A stretch of DNA of 64,000 nucleotides from Leptospiraceae bacterium (GTDB lineage: Bacteria > Spirochaetota > Leptospiria > Leptospirales > Leptospiraceae). The number at the start of each line of letters is the position of its first letter. Position 1 is the first letter of the stretch. The position numbers and the translations under genes were made by a program. The DNA lies in the NCBI GenBank assembly GCA_016708435.1, contig JADJFV010000002.1, forward strand, positions 1 to 64,000. The letters are read 5' to 3'. The notes beneath the pieces were generated by a model. That model was given only the letters and a program-made list of their open reading frames with translations. It was not told the DNA's origin and did no database searches. Below are positions 7,430-16,029 of this stretch, piece by piece.

Positions 7430-7999
7430 ATGAGTTTCGCAATACAAGAACGTCAGGCATTCTTCGAGAAAGCAGTCCCTATTAGTGTTGAGGCTTATCA
7501 TTTTTTGTATAAGCAGGGTCTTATTTCGGAAAAGACAGAACTCTTAGAAGGAGTAGTGATAGAAAAAAGACATAAGGATCCGATTCATGCAAATCTTGTG
7601 ACTCTACTGGCTTCGTTTCTTTATGAAGCAATTAAGAATGAATACCAACTCAGACAAGAGAATCCTATCAATACAGGCTTCTCAGAGCCAGAGCCTGATA
7701 TCGCAATTGTTCCGAAAGGAGATTACTCCAACGCTCATCCAACAGAAGCCTTGCTTGTAATTGAAGTGGCTAATTCCTCTATTGCGCTTGATAGAGCCAA
7801 AGCATCCATTTACGCAAAAGCGAATATTCCCGAATACATCATCGCTAATTTACAAAATAAAATTCTGGAAGTTTACTCAAATCCTGTAGATGGAAAGTAT
7901 TCTTTTACTAAAATTTTACAGACGGACGAAAGATTTATTTCGACTAACGTTTCGAATATTTCTTTTTCTTTAAATGATTTTCTTTCTTCAAATTCATGA
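7430..7999 (+). CDS. Uma2 family (DUF820) putative restriction-endonuclease-fold protein
   Basis: About 189 residues from MSFAIQERQ. Family features: ELLEGVVIEK near the N-terminus, EPEPDIAIVPKGDY (the conserved PD acidic motif) and LLVIEVANSSIALDRAKASI (E-x-V plus the following K), the PD-(D/E)xK-like core. These proteins are abundant in cyanobacteria and present in Leptospira, with no settled biological role. It follows the mqsRA remnant after a 200-base gap that holds the short palindrome GATACTTCTGAGTATC. Confidence 0.85.
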   Translation: MSFAIQERQAFFEKAVPISVEAYHFLYKQGLISEKTELLEGVVIEKRHKDPIHANLVTLLASFLYEAIKNEYQLRQENPINTGFSEPEPDIAIVPKGDYSNAHPTEALLVIEVANSSIALDRAKASIYAKANIPEYIIANLQNKILEVYSNPVDGKYSFTKILQTDERFISTNVSNISFSLNDFLSSNS

Positions 8000-8023
8000 T
8001 TCAATTGGAAATGTTTTAACATC

Positions 8024-9568
8024 TTGGCACCGCAAAATTTAAAATCAAAAATTATTCTTTCAATCGTAGCATTTTGCTCCTTACTAATTTTTCTAGATTG
8101 GTTTGTATTCTCCTTCCTGTTTCTAAAAGTTCCAAACGAACTAGAATGGGATACTTCGCCCTGGTATAATTTCTTACAGAAAAAAGAAAATCTAAATTTC
8201 ACAAAGGACAAAAAGGGAGTGCTTGTTACAGGGAGTTCTGTCGCGTTATATTCCTATTTGCCGCAGAGGGTAGATGAAGAGTTGGAAAAGTCAGGTGTAA
8301 AAATTCATTCTGATTTTTTTGGTCATGTCGCCATGTCGCCAACAGATTTGTATTATTATGCAGACGAAATGATTTCTAAAAAACCGGACTTGATTTTATA
8401 TCTTATCAATCCGGGTGATTTGCAAATGGATCATTTTCCGAAAGTAGGGGACAGCTTTGGCGAGTATTCAGAAGAGGTTAGGATTCATGCCTATGCCGCT
8501 CGTCATCCGGTTAAGTTTTATTATCCGCTCCAATTTCTATTCGATCATTTCTCTTCTCTGAAAAAAGCAGAAATTCTTCCCCTTCTAACTAAAACTATGC
8601 TCTATGTAAATCGGTATCGTAGTTTTCTATTTGATCCGATTGATGCTTATTTGGAACGTCATACGCGAAGTGGAACTAGTTATCATAATTATACAGGTGC
8701 GACTCTAACTCCAATCCAATGGAGAAAGGGCTGGACAGATCAAAAATTCCAAGTCTCCTGTGAACTAAAAGCAAAGTCCCAATTTAGTGAAACTGTATTT
8801 ATTCCTGAAAAAGATACAGAGGTTATTATTTCAAATGGCGCAAAAGAATTGTATAAAAATTCCTTTTCCAAAACAGGTTGGCAGAAAATTCAATTTCAGA
8901 TTCCAGAAAAGTTGCAAGCGGATAAGATTGACTTAGCGTTTCAAATTGGAAAAACTATAAGTGCAAAGACTATAGACAAAAAACTTTACGGTAGAGAATA
9001 CTTCTACGGGATTCGTCTTCCGCAAAATTTTTGTAAGCAAACTATCGAGAGGGATATTTCTTTTACCCGCATTGATAGCAAGGACGATCAAGTATTGCAA
9101 GAAATGACCGACTCGGAATACGCACAAGATTACTTTGAGAAAATGTATAAAGACGCAGATAAATATGCGGATAGTCAGCGGAAAATACCCGTTCGCCCCG
9201 AAGTGCAACGTCTCTATCATCTTCATCTAGTAAAAGAATTTCTAAATAAGAAAGGTCGCTATCGTTGGTCGGAATTTGCGATGCTAGAAAAAGCTGCTGC
9301 AAAATTTAAACAAGCGAATATCCCTTTTGTCATTGTGAATAATCCTGAGAATCCGCTCGAATTAAATCTATACAAAGAAAGTGAGTGGTATAAAGACTAT
9401 TTGCATTTTTATTCAGAGCTTTCCAATCATTCAGTAAAATTTTACGATCACAAAGAATCAGTGCCGGAAGTGCAAGATTTTATTGACTCACACCACTTGA
9501 CCTATAGAGGCTCCGAGCAGATGATTCCAATCTATTCAACTATCATAAAGGAAAATACAACAAGGTAA
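8024..9568 (+). CDS. Membrane-anchored SGNH/DUF1574-like envelope protein
   Basis: 514 residues from a TTG start; no in-frame ATG precedes the membrane helix, so the start is uncertain. One N-terminal transmembrane segment (IILSIVAFCSLLIFLDW) anchors a large extracytoplasmic domain. KGVLVTGSSVALYS resembles the GDS-like block I of SGNH hydrolases and DSHHLTYRGSEQM resembles the catalytic D-x-x-H block near the C-terminus. This layout recalls the DUF1574 and AlgX/DltD-like proteins involved in acyl modification of surface glycans. It is followed four bases later by a polytopic membrane protein, so a joint role in envelope glycan modification is likely but inferred. Confidence 0.6.
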   Translation: MAPQNLKSKIILSIVAFCSLLIFLDWFVFSFLFLKVPNELEWDTSPWYNFLQKKENLNFTKDKKGVLVTGSSVALYSYLPQRVDEELEKSGVKIHSDFFGHVAMSPTDLYYYADEMISKKPDLILYLINPGDLQMDHFPKVGDSFGEYSEEVRIHAYAARHPVKFYYPLQFLFDHFSSLKKAEILPLLTKTMLYVNRYRSFLFDPIDAYLERHTRSGTSYHNYTGATLTPIQWRKGWTDQKFQVSCELKAKSQFSETVFIPEKDTEVIISNGAKELYKNSFSKTGWQKIQFQIPEKLQADKIDLAFQIGKTISAKTIDKKLYGREYFYGIRLPQNFCKQTIERDISFTRIDSKDDQVLQEMTDSEYAQDYFEKMYKDADKYADSQRKIPVRPEVQRLYHLHLVKEFLNKKGRYRWSEFAMLEKAAAKFKQANIPFVIVNNPENPLELNLYKESEWYKDYLHFYSELSNHSVKFYDHKESVPEVQDFIDSHHLTYRGSEQMIPIYSTIIKENTTR

Positions 9569-9572
9569 TCCT

Positions 9573-10772
9573 ATGAGCAAAATTATTTCCATTCTTGAAA
9601 AGTCTTACATCAGATACTCGCTGTTTGCCTTAGTCTATATAGTAGTGACAACATCTCTCTGGAAAAAATACAATTACAATCCAACTTCTATGATTAATTT
9701 CGGAATGGAATTTGCTATTCAAAACAAAGAGAAGATGCCAGATGGAGCAGTGGTGATTATGGGAAGCAAAGACGATCTCGGAGCAGGCTATGATGGACAG
9801 ATATTTTATTTTTATTCCAGAACCATTTCTGAATTAAACATGAACTGGCCTAAAGGCTTTGATGAAAGCTATCGCGCTCCTCGCATTGGCTATCCATTGT
9901 TAGTCGGAATCATTGGATTTTTGGGCAAGACCGCGTCAGTCTATGGAATGTATTTTGTAAATCTTTCCTTGTTTCTTCTTTCTTATATACTTCTTCGAAG
10001 AATTTTAGATGAAGATAAAAAGATATTCTCTTTATTTTACTTGCTTTCTCCTTTTTCTCTTGGCAGTTACGCTGTATTAGTAAGTGATTCTGTGATGGTT
10101 TCTCTTGTAATCATTGCTTATTATTTTTACTTGGAAGAGGAAAATCTATATTTTGTGCTAGTGGCAAGTCTTGCTATTCTTTGCAAGGAGCCAGCTCTAT
10201 TTTTATTTTTCCCGCTTGGAGTAAAGGCAATATTAGAAAAAAGAGTTCCGAAAGCACTTCTAATAGTCTCCGTGTTAGCCATCCCGATTATGTGGCATGT
10301 ATATTTGAAAGTGACTTTTCCAAATTGGAAAGCAACAAGGCTAATAGATTTTATCCTCCCGTTAGAAGGAATTATTACTTACTCAAAATCCATCCTTGCC
10401 TCCGTTGGAACTACAACGGATTACAAAGAGTTGGCGCGATTGCTTTCCAGATTTCCGCTATTGGTTTTGCTTGTTACAGGAATTGCAATTTTATTTACAG
10501 GAAATATTAAGCGAGGAATTGAATTTCGTTTAGGGATTGCGCTTGTATTTTTCATGGTATCGACGGCTAGTTTTTATCATTTCTGGTCAGTCTATGAAAA
10601 TGTTTCGAGGATGTTTACACTAAGCATTCCTCTTTTTATTTTATTGAAAAACGAAGAGGAAGACACAAAGACAGGCTCTTATTTTTTTCTAACAATTATC
10701 ATATTGATTTTGTTTCTAGTAAAAGTAATTGCAATTCAAAAAGCGCAGGGTTATACAATCTGGGGCATGTAA
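9573..10772 (+). CDS. Polytopic membrane protein, GT-C glycosyltransferase-like
   Basis: 399 residues with about 10 hydrophobic segments. An extracytoplasmic loop after the first helix contains GAGYDGQIFYFY and YRAPRIGYPLL, a pattern I associate with the AZOBR_p60025-type cell-surface glycopolymer proteins of the GT-C superfamily. Such enzymes use polyprenyl-phosphate sugars at the outer face of the inner membrane. It starts four bases after the SGNH-like gene, so the two are probably cotranscribed. Donor and acceptor are unknown. Confidence 0.6.
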   Translation: MSKIISILEKSYIRYSLFALVYIVVTTSLWKKYNYNPTSMINFGMEFAIQNKEKMPDGAVVIMGSKDDLGAGYDGQIFYFYSRTISELNMNWPKGFDESYRAPRIGYPLLVGIIGFLGKTASVYGMYFVNLSLFLLSYILLRRILDEDKKIFSLFYLLSPFSLGSYAVLVSDSVMVSLVIIAYYFYLEEENLYFVLVASLAILCKEPALFLFFPLGVKAILEKRVPKALLIVSVLAIPIMWHVYLKVTFPNWKATRLIDFILPLEGIITYSKSILASVGTTTDYKELARLLSRFPLLVLLVTGIAILFTGNIKRGIEFRLGIALVFFMVSTASFYHFWSVYENVSRMFTLSIPLFILLKNEEEDTKTGSYFFLTIIILILFLVKVIAIQKAQGYTIWGM

Positions 10773-10782
10773 AGGTTTTCGC

Positions 10783-11475
10783 ATGACCGCAAAAAAAGTA
10801 TTGGTCGTTGGAGCAGGCTCTGGAATTGGAGAAGCGTTATTCGCCACATTAAATAAAAATTCAGAGCAAGATGTGTTTGGAATTTCTAGAAGAGGAATAT
10901 CTACCTGGGCGAAAATAAAATCTGGTTTCAATTATAAATGTGATGTTACGAATGAGACTGAAATTATTTCTTTTGCTGAGTTTTATAAGAATTCTTTTGA
11001 TGCGATAGACGCCATCTACCTTTGTCAGGGGGATGGTTTATTCGGAGAGCTTTCTTCTTTAACAAAAGACAAAATTGAATCACATTTTTCCTTGAATATA
11101 ACTTCTTCTTTTCTGATTTTACAAAACTTTTTCTCTCTATTAAAACGTTCCGATAAGAATCCATTTGTCTGTTTTCTATCTTCCACAGCGGGTAAGATTG
11201 GTTTTCCTGAATCGACAGCTTACTGTGCATCTAAACATGCTGTAGCCGGACTTGCAAAATCACTTCGAGAAGAATGGAAAAAAGACCAAATACGGGTATT
11301 CACTGTTTACCCCGGGGCAATTAGCACTCCGATTTGGGATGGTCGAGACGGATTTGATACAAAGGATATGATTTCTCCGAAAGACTTTGCTGAGTATTTG
11401 AAATCTTTTTTATCTATACCTGCATCTATCAACGTGGAAGAATCTTATATTCTACCAATGAAGGGAATCTTATAA
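10783..11475 (+). CDS. SDR family oxidoreductase
   Basis: The start is set at MTAKKVLVVGAGSGIG, which places the Rossmann glycine motif at residues 10-16. Catalytic residues are visible: SSTAGKIGF (Ser) and YCASK (Tyr near 147, Lys near 151), followed by VYPGAISTPIW, the usual PG motif. The 230-residue length fits a classical SDR. It overlaps the next gene by one base (TAATG), so it is likely cotranscribed with the SRAP gene. The substrate is not predictable. Confidence 0.85.
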   Translation: MTAKKVLVVGAGSGIGEALFATLNKNSEQDVFGISRRGISTWAKIKSGFNYKCDVTNETEIISFAEFYKNSFDAIDAIYLCQGDGLFGELSSLTKDKIESHFSLNITSSFLILQNFFSLLKRSDKNPFVCFLSSTAGKIGFPESTAYCASKHAVAGLAKSLREEWKKDQIRVFTVYPGAISTPIWDGRDGFDTKDMISPKDFAEYLKSFLSIPASINVEESYILPMKGIL

Positions 11476-12203
11476 TGTGTAGTCGATTTAGTCTAAAATC
11501 TAAAATGCAAGAATTACAAGAACAGTTCCAAACTCATAATATAATTGAAGACATGGACTTTAAAGATGAATTTCTCCCAACTGACCGGATACTTGTGATT
11601 TGGCGGAATACTGAGATTGATCAGAATGAAATGAAGCTTATGCGATGGGGATTGATTCCAAATTTTGTAAAAGATTTTGAACAGATTAAAAAGTATTCTC
11701 TCTTTAATGCGCGCTCGGAAACTCTTGAAGAGAAGCCAGCGTTTAGAACTTTACTTGATTCAAACCGATGTCTTATTCCTGTTGATATTTTCTATGAATT
11801 TAAGGCAGAAGGAAAAGTTAAAGACAAATACGCATTTACCCTACACCCCGAGTCCACATTTGCCATGGCAGGATTATGGGATAAATGGAAAAATCCAAAA
11901 ACAAAAGAAGAAATTTTCTCTTGCACAATCATTACCACAGTTGCAAATGAAGTCGTTCGACCAATTCACGAAAACAATCGAATGCCGGTTGTGCTAGAGA
12001 GAGATTCTTATATGGATTGGTTAGACCCTCAAATTAAATTTTCAAACTGGAGAGATCTAATGAATCCATTTGATTCGAATAAGATGAAATCAGAAAAAGT
12101 CGCAAGAGCGGATAAGCAAAGTTTATCGCAAGTAGATAAAATCAAAATTTCTAATGAATCCAAGTTTGAAGATAACCAACCTTCTCTCTTTGGTTCTAAA
12201 TGA
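11475..12203 (+). CDS. SOS response-associated peptidase, YedK/HMCES (SRAP) family
   Basis: 242 residues beginning MCSRFS; after Met removal Cys2 becomes the catalytic residue that forms a thiazolidine crosslink with abasic sites in single-stranded DNA. Conserved blocks are present: MRWGLIPNF, FNARSETLEEKPAFR, RCLIPVDIFYEFK (the conserved E near 112) and HENNRMPVVL (catalytic His). YedK/HMCES shields abasic sites during replication. The C-terminal 40 residues are charged and less conserved. It overlaps the SDR gene by one base. No LexA box was recognised upstream. Confidence 0.9.
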   Translation: MCSRFSLKSKMQELQEQFQTHNIIEDMDFKDEFLPTDRILVIWRNTEIDQNEMKLMRWGLIPNFVKDFEQIKKYSLFNARSETLEEKPAFRTLLDSNRCLIPVDIFYEFKAEGKVKDKYAFTLHPESTFAMAGLWDKWKNPKTKEEIFSCTIITTVANEVVRPIHENNRMPVVLERDSYMDWLDPQIKFSNWRDLMNPFDSNKMKSEKVARADKQSLSQVDKIKISNESKFEDNQPSLFGSK

Positions 12204-12234
12204 AATATTTTGAACGAAAAATTAATTGATAAAA

Positions 12235-12942
12235 ATGAAAACAGAAACAACAAAGAGCATCATTCAATTCCTTGTATTGTGCCTGACATTCTGTGCTCCT
12301 AGAATTTATAAGGAGCAACCAGGATTTGTTCCGATTAAAGATATTTCAGGAAACCAGGTTGAATACTTTCCAGAAAAAGCCAAGTATCTTGGTTTCAAAG
12401 AAAATTTTTCACCGAATCTAAGTCAGTTATCACAATTTACAAATTTAGAATCTCTCGAAATATCTTCGCCTGAATGCAAAGATATTTCTGAGATAGCAAA
12501 ATTGAAAAGCCTTCAATTTCTAAATCTAAGTGGAACTTCCGTTTCTTCTTTGCAGCCGATTGCAGAGTTATCAAATTTGCATTCTTTAATTTTGAATGAT
12601 GTGGCTATTTCTGATTTAACGCTAATTTATAATTTAAAAAAAATCAGAAGACTATCCCTCGCGCGATCTGCCATTCGTGACATAACATTTGCGAAACAAT
12701 TCTCAGAATTAAGACATTTGGATATTCGAAATACGTTTGTAACCGAGCTAAATGAAATCAGCAGTGCAAAGAAATTAATCGACTTATACATTGGTGGCAC
12801 AAAGATTCAAACACTTAAGCCACTCGCAACGCTAAAAGATCTAACTTTCTTAGAAATCGACGATACGTCTATTGAGGAGCAAGAAATTTCTGATTTAAGG
12901 AAAGCATTGCCCTATCTCAAAATTGTCAGACGAGGACGATAG
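12235..12942 (+). CDS. Leucine-rich-repeat lipoprotein
   Basis: The start MKTETTKS leads into a hydrophobic signal ending LCLTFCAPR, a lipobox with lipidated Cys near residue 20. The mature protein holds about six 22-23 residue leucine-rich repeats of the internalin/SDS22 type (NLESLEISS, SLQFLNLSGTSVSSLQPIAE, NLHSLILNDVAISDL, ELRHLDIRNTFVTEL, KLIDLYIGGTKIQTLKPLAT, DLTFLEIDDTSIEE). LRR lipoproteins are common in Leptospira and usually act in surface protein-protein contacts. It faces a convergent gene at 12948. Confidence 0.8.
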   Translation: MKTETTKSIIQFLVLCLTFCAPRIYKEQPGFVPIKDISGNQVEYFPEKAKYLGFKENFSPNLSQLSQFTNLESLEISSPECKDISEIAKLKSLQFLNLSGTSVSSLQPIAELSNLHSLILNDVAISDLTLIYNLKKIRRLSLARSAIRDITFAKQFSELRHLDIRNTFVTELNEISSAKKLIDLYIGGTKIQTLKPLATLKDLTFLEIDDTSIEEQEISDLRKALPYLKIVRRGR

Positions 12943-12947
12943 GGGCT

Positions 12948-13604
12948 TCACTCAAAAAAATCGGAAGCCTTCGGATTCTGGATAGAAATCATGTCCCCTA
13001 TCCGAATGAATTCGCTCGAATCAAGGCTTCCTGTCGAATCCACAGTCTCCAAAACGCCGACCGGTTTACCATTTAGAGAAGCAGTTGCTCCTTTCTTTGC
13101 ATACTTCATTCTTAGGCTCCAAGCTTGAACTATTTTTTTTTCTTCGGAGACGATAATTGCGTCTATCGTATTTTCGGAGCGACTTTTTCCTTGTCTTAAG
13201 CTGACTGATTCAGAAATGCCAATGGATGGGCTAATAATGATTCCCTGCTCATTTTTGGTTAGTTGGAATTTCAGGTGATCGCAATCAAATCCTTGCAATA
13301 AAATCCATCTTTGTCCGAGGTGCTTTGCCGCAAAAACTGTGCACATCTCCGGAAAGAAAAACACTTTTCCATCTTTGTCTTCTAATACACCTAAGACTCT
13401 TGTCTCTTCCCATTTTCTTTCTTCGTTGTAAGATAGCTTTGCAAAAATAAATTTCTTATCCTGAACAAGCAATTGCAGAAATTCATACCCTTTACGAAAA
13501 TCCTTTTTCTCTGAGAACCAAGTTCCATTGGGCAAAAAAGATTCTTCTGGCATTATATTGTGAATGGCGAGTAAAAAGATGATAGCCGCTTTTTTAAATT
13601 GCAT
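12948..13604 (-). CDS. Hypothetical exported protein
   Basis: 218 residues with an N-terminal hydrophobic segment (KKAAIIFLLAIHNIMPEES) compatible with a signal peptide. The rest is beta-rich with no motif I recognise; the C-terminal part (GATASLNGKPVGVLETVDS, FIRIGDMISI) might form a small beta barrel. It converges with the LRR lipoprotein, only five bases separating the two stops, and diverges from the metalloprotease at 13706, with a 101-base AT-rich gap likely holding both promoters. Confidence 0.6.
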   Translation of the reverse strand: MQFKKAAIIFLLAIHNIMPEESFLPNGTWFSEKKDFRKGYEFLQLLVQDKKFIFAKLSYNEERKWEETRVLGVLEDKDGKVFFFPEMCTVFAAKHLGQRWILLQGFDCDHLKFQLTKNEQGIIISPSIGISESVSLRQGKSRSENTIDAIIVSEEKKIVQAWSLRMKYAKKGATASLNGKPVGVLETVDSTGSLDSSEFIRIGDMISIQNPKASDFFE

Positions 13605-13705
13605 TTGGTAATTCCATTGTTTTCATTTGTCTAAGTTTAAGAGTGAATATAAGCAACAATTTGTAAATCATTTGACAAACAAAATCCAAGGAATTACTTC
13701 AACCT

Positions 13706-15241
13706 ATGAACTCAGTAAGCCGTTACTCTAGATTCTTTACCCTACCCCTACTTTTTTTAAGTTTAATTTCTTGTTATCAATCAAACGGACAATCAAAGTC
13801 CCAGAAGAATGCATTGAGTTTGATGTCACTGAAATATGTTCTAGATTCACAGAACTCTGGATGCACCGCAAACAATGGAGGTTTTTGGGTTCGCAACCTG
13901 CTTGTCAAATCCCAAACAACATATTGTATTTATTCTAGACTAGTTGCATCGTCGGCTAATATGGATTTATATGTTGAAAATTCTTTAGCGACTAATCTAA
14001 ATTATGCGAGTGTAGTGTCGGCGTTCGAGACAAATATTTTACCAATAGAAAAGGATGCCTATGGAGTCTCCTCTGATGTAAACGGAGACAAAAAAGTCAC
14101 TGTCCTTATTTTAGATATTAAAGAAGGGGCAACGACTACTTCAGGATTCATTGCAGGTTATGTAGATCCAATTAATTTTTATGCGGATGACCCTTCTAGT
14201 CTAATTCGGTCAAACCAAAGAGAAATTCTTTTTATGGATGGAGTGGAGCTTTTGCGTTTGCGTGATAAGGATTTGGCTAGCGGCAAACCCGATACATTTC
14301 TCTCCACTCTCGCACATGAATTTCAACATTTAATTCGATTTCAATATACACAAGCCGGGACAGACGATACTTGGATTGATGAAGGGACAAGTGAGGTTAC
14401 TAGTGATTTGACTGGATATGGTCCTCAAACAGCAAGGCTCAGTTGTTTCAAGGGTGACGCTGCTAGTTCTAGTTCTTGTAGTGGTGGCATAGGTAGCACA
14501 AGCTATGGAACTCCATCTTTATTTAATTGGACGAGTAGCCTAAAAAATTATGCATTTGCTTATAGCTTTATGAAATATGTTTATGAAAGTTCGGGGAAAA
14601 CAACGGCTACCCGCAATCAATTCTTTCAGCAGACAATGCAGGGGATAAATGGAACTAGAGCGAATAATGCGTATAATCTCATGACAATTTTTATGAGTTC
14701 GAGTAATTATGACTCTAGCATTCTAACTTCAGATAATAAAACTGCATTTAAACGATTGTTTGCATCTTTTTTAGGACAATCAGTCGGTTATAATCTGCAA
14801 AATGTATACTTTGGAAATACGAGTGCTGTTAATATTAATTCTGTGCTAACTACATATGAGTTTTCTTCTACTCTAAAAGCACTGGCGACTTCTCCTTTTA
14901 CGGGGATTAATACTACTTCATTCAATCTAATGCCTTCTCAGGTTACTCGTGTTACTAAGTCTACTACCGGTTTAACTTCTGCGGCAAATGATTTTGTAAT
15001 TGTTAGCAATGGAGCAAGTGGGGCTAATACGGAATTTGTGATATTTAATGGTGACAATATAGGCTCTAAGTCAAACGTTTCTTCCGGCACAGCCTCCGTG
15101 CAAGACTTATTAGAATATCCCGAGCTCGAATTGAATACAGGGGCAAATATCATTTGTCCGAATGCTCACTTAAATCAAGTTCACCAAATAGAAAAATCTA
15201 AAATGAATTTAAAGCTTTATAACTATAAGGATAACAATTAA
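13706..15241 (+). CDS. Zinc metalloprotease lipoprotein, M30-like
   Basis: 511 residues. The signal FFTLPLLFLSLISC ends in a lipobox with a Cys near residue 23. The zinc site is HEFQH (residues 204-208, HExxH) with a downstream glutamate in WIDEGTSEV about 20 residues later, the pattern of hyicolysin-like M30 peptidases (gluzincin type). Upstream VNGDKKVTVLILDIKEG and IAGYVDP match the propeptide-like region of this family. The C-terminal 150 residues are Ser/Thr-rich and beta-like. Secreted or surface exposed. The odd basic C-terminus (NLKLYNYKDNN) could reflect another small sequence error. The next gene starts four bases later. Confidence 0.75.
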   Translation: MNSVSRYSRFFTLPLLFLSLISCYQSNGQSKSQKNALSLMSLKYVLDSQNSGCTANNGGFWVRNLLVKSQTTYCIYSRLVASSANMDLYVENSLATNLNYASVVSAFETNILPIEKDAYGVSSDVNGDKKVTVLILDIKEGATTTSGFIAGYVDPINFYADDPSSLIRSNQREILFMDGVELLRLRDKDLASGKPDTFLSTLAHEFQHLIRFQYTQAGTDDTWIDEGTSEVTSDLTGYGPQTARLSCFKGDAASSSSCSGGIGSTSYGTPSLFNWTSSLKNYAFAYSFMKYVYESSGKTTATRNQFFQQTMQGINGTRANNAYNLMTIFMSSSNYDSSILTSDNKTAFKRLFASFLGQSVGYNLQNVYFGNTSAVNINSVLTTYEFSSTLKALATSPFTGINTTSFNLMPSQVTRVTKSTTGLTSAANDFVIVSNGASGANTEFVIFNGDNIGSKSNVSSGTASVQDLLEYPELELNTGANIICPNAHLNQVHQIEKSKMNLKLYNYKDNN

Positions 15242-15244
15242 CCC

Positions 15245-15930
15245 TTGTGGATAATCAGAATTACTCTTTGTAACCTTGTCTTGCTGGCAACAATCGCTCT
15301 TTCCGCGCAAGAGAACTATACTATTCTCAACCGCGCGGCGGAAATTTATCAGAGAGAAAAAAGAGAGATAAAAATTATAGGGTTCGCCAAGAAGTAATTT
15401 CAAAAATAAAAGAACCATCAGGAACAGTAATAGAAAAAAGAATGCAAGCAGGGTATTTTCTTGCACCGGAGGAATTTATTTTTGTGTGCAAAGAAATTGA
15501 AGTCAATGGGATAAAACAGATATTAACTAAGCCGCTAATTGAGCGCTCAAGCAAAAAAGAAATCGACTGGCTTACTCGCGAAGGAATGGCTTCTCATTCT
15601 TTTCAAACTATTTCCTCCGATTCAAAGACTGTAAAGTATCTTGTGAGTCCTTCTAAAATTCAGTCCGGCTATTTCAGGGGTCAGCTTTGGTTGAGTTCAC
15701 AGACAGCTCGGATTGTTAAAATTTTAAAAGAGCCAATCATCAAAAAGAGAGAGATGATGAAATATTCTTTGGAATTGAGCTTTGAAAAAGAATTTACCTA
15801 TCAAATGCCTACTCAGACTCTTTTGGCGGCGGTTTTTCAGGTAAATAATCGAATCACTGAAGTGCAAATCGAGGCAAATTTCGCAGATTATAAATTCAAC
15901 CAAGACTTATCCCAAGAACTACCCAAATGA
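15245..15930 (+). pseudogene. Hypothetical exported protein, one frameshift
   Basis: The N-terminal half is in one frame: from a TTG at 15245, a signal-like stretch (LCNLVLLATIALSAQ) then ENYTILNRAAEIYQREKREI. The C-terminal half is in the next frame and runs to 15930 (YRVRQEVISKIKEPSG, AGYFLAPEEFIFVCKE). Adding one A to the A5 run near 15370-15375 joins them into about 228 residues. The rebuilt protein resembles a LolA-like or outer-membrane lipoprotein-sorting fold (RGQLWLSSQTARIVKI), but I am not sure. It is probably cotranscribed with the metalloprotease. Confidence 0.5.
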
Positions 15931-16029
15931 ATTTCTTTGCTTAGTTTATGCTTGCAAAATATACTGTTTTTAAACACATAGATAGATATTGCTAACAGGT
16001 TCGTTTTCCTAGAAATATAATACACAATC

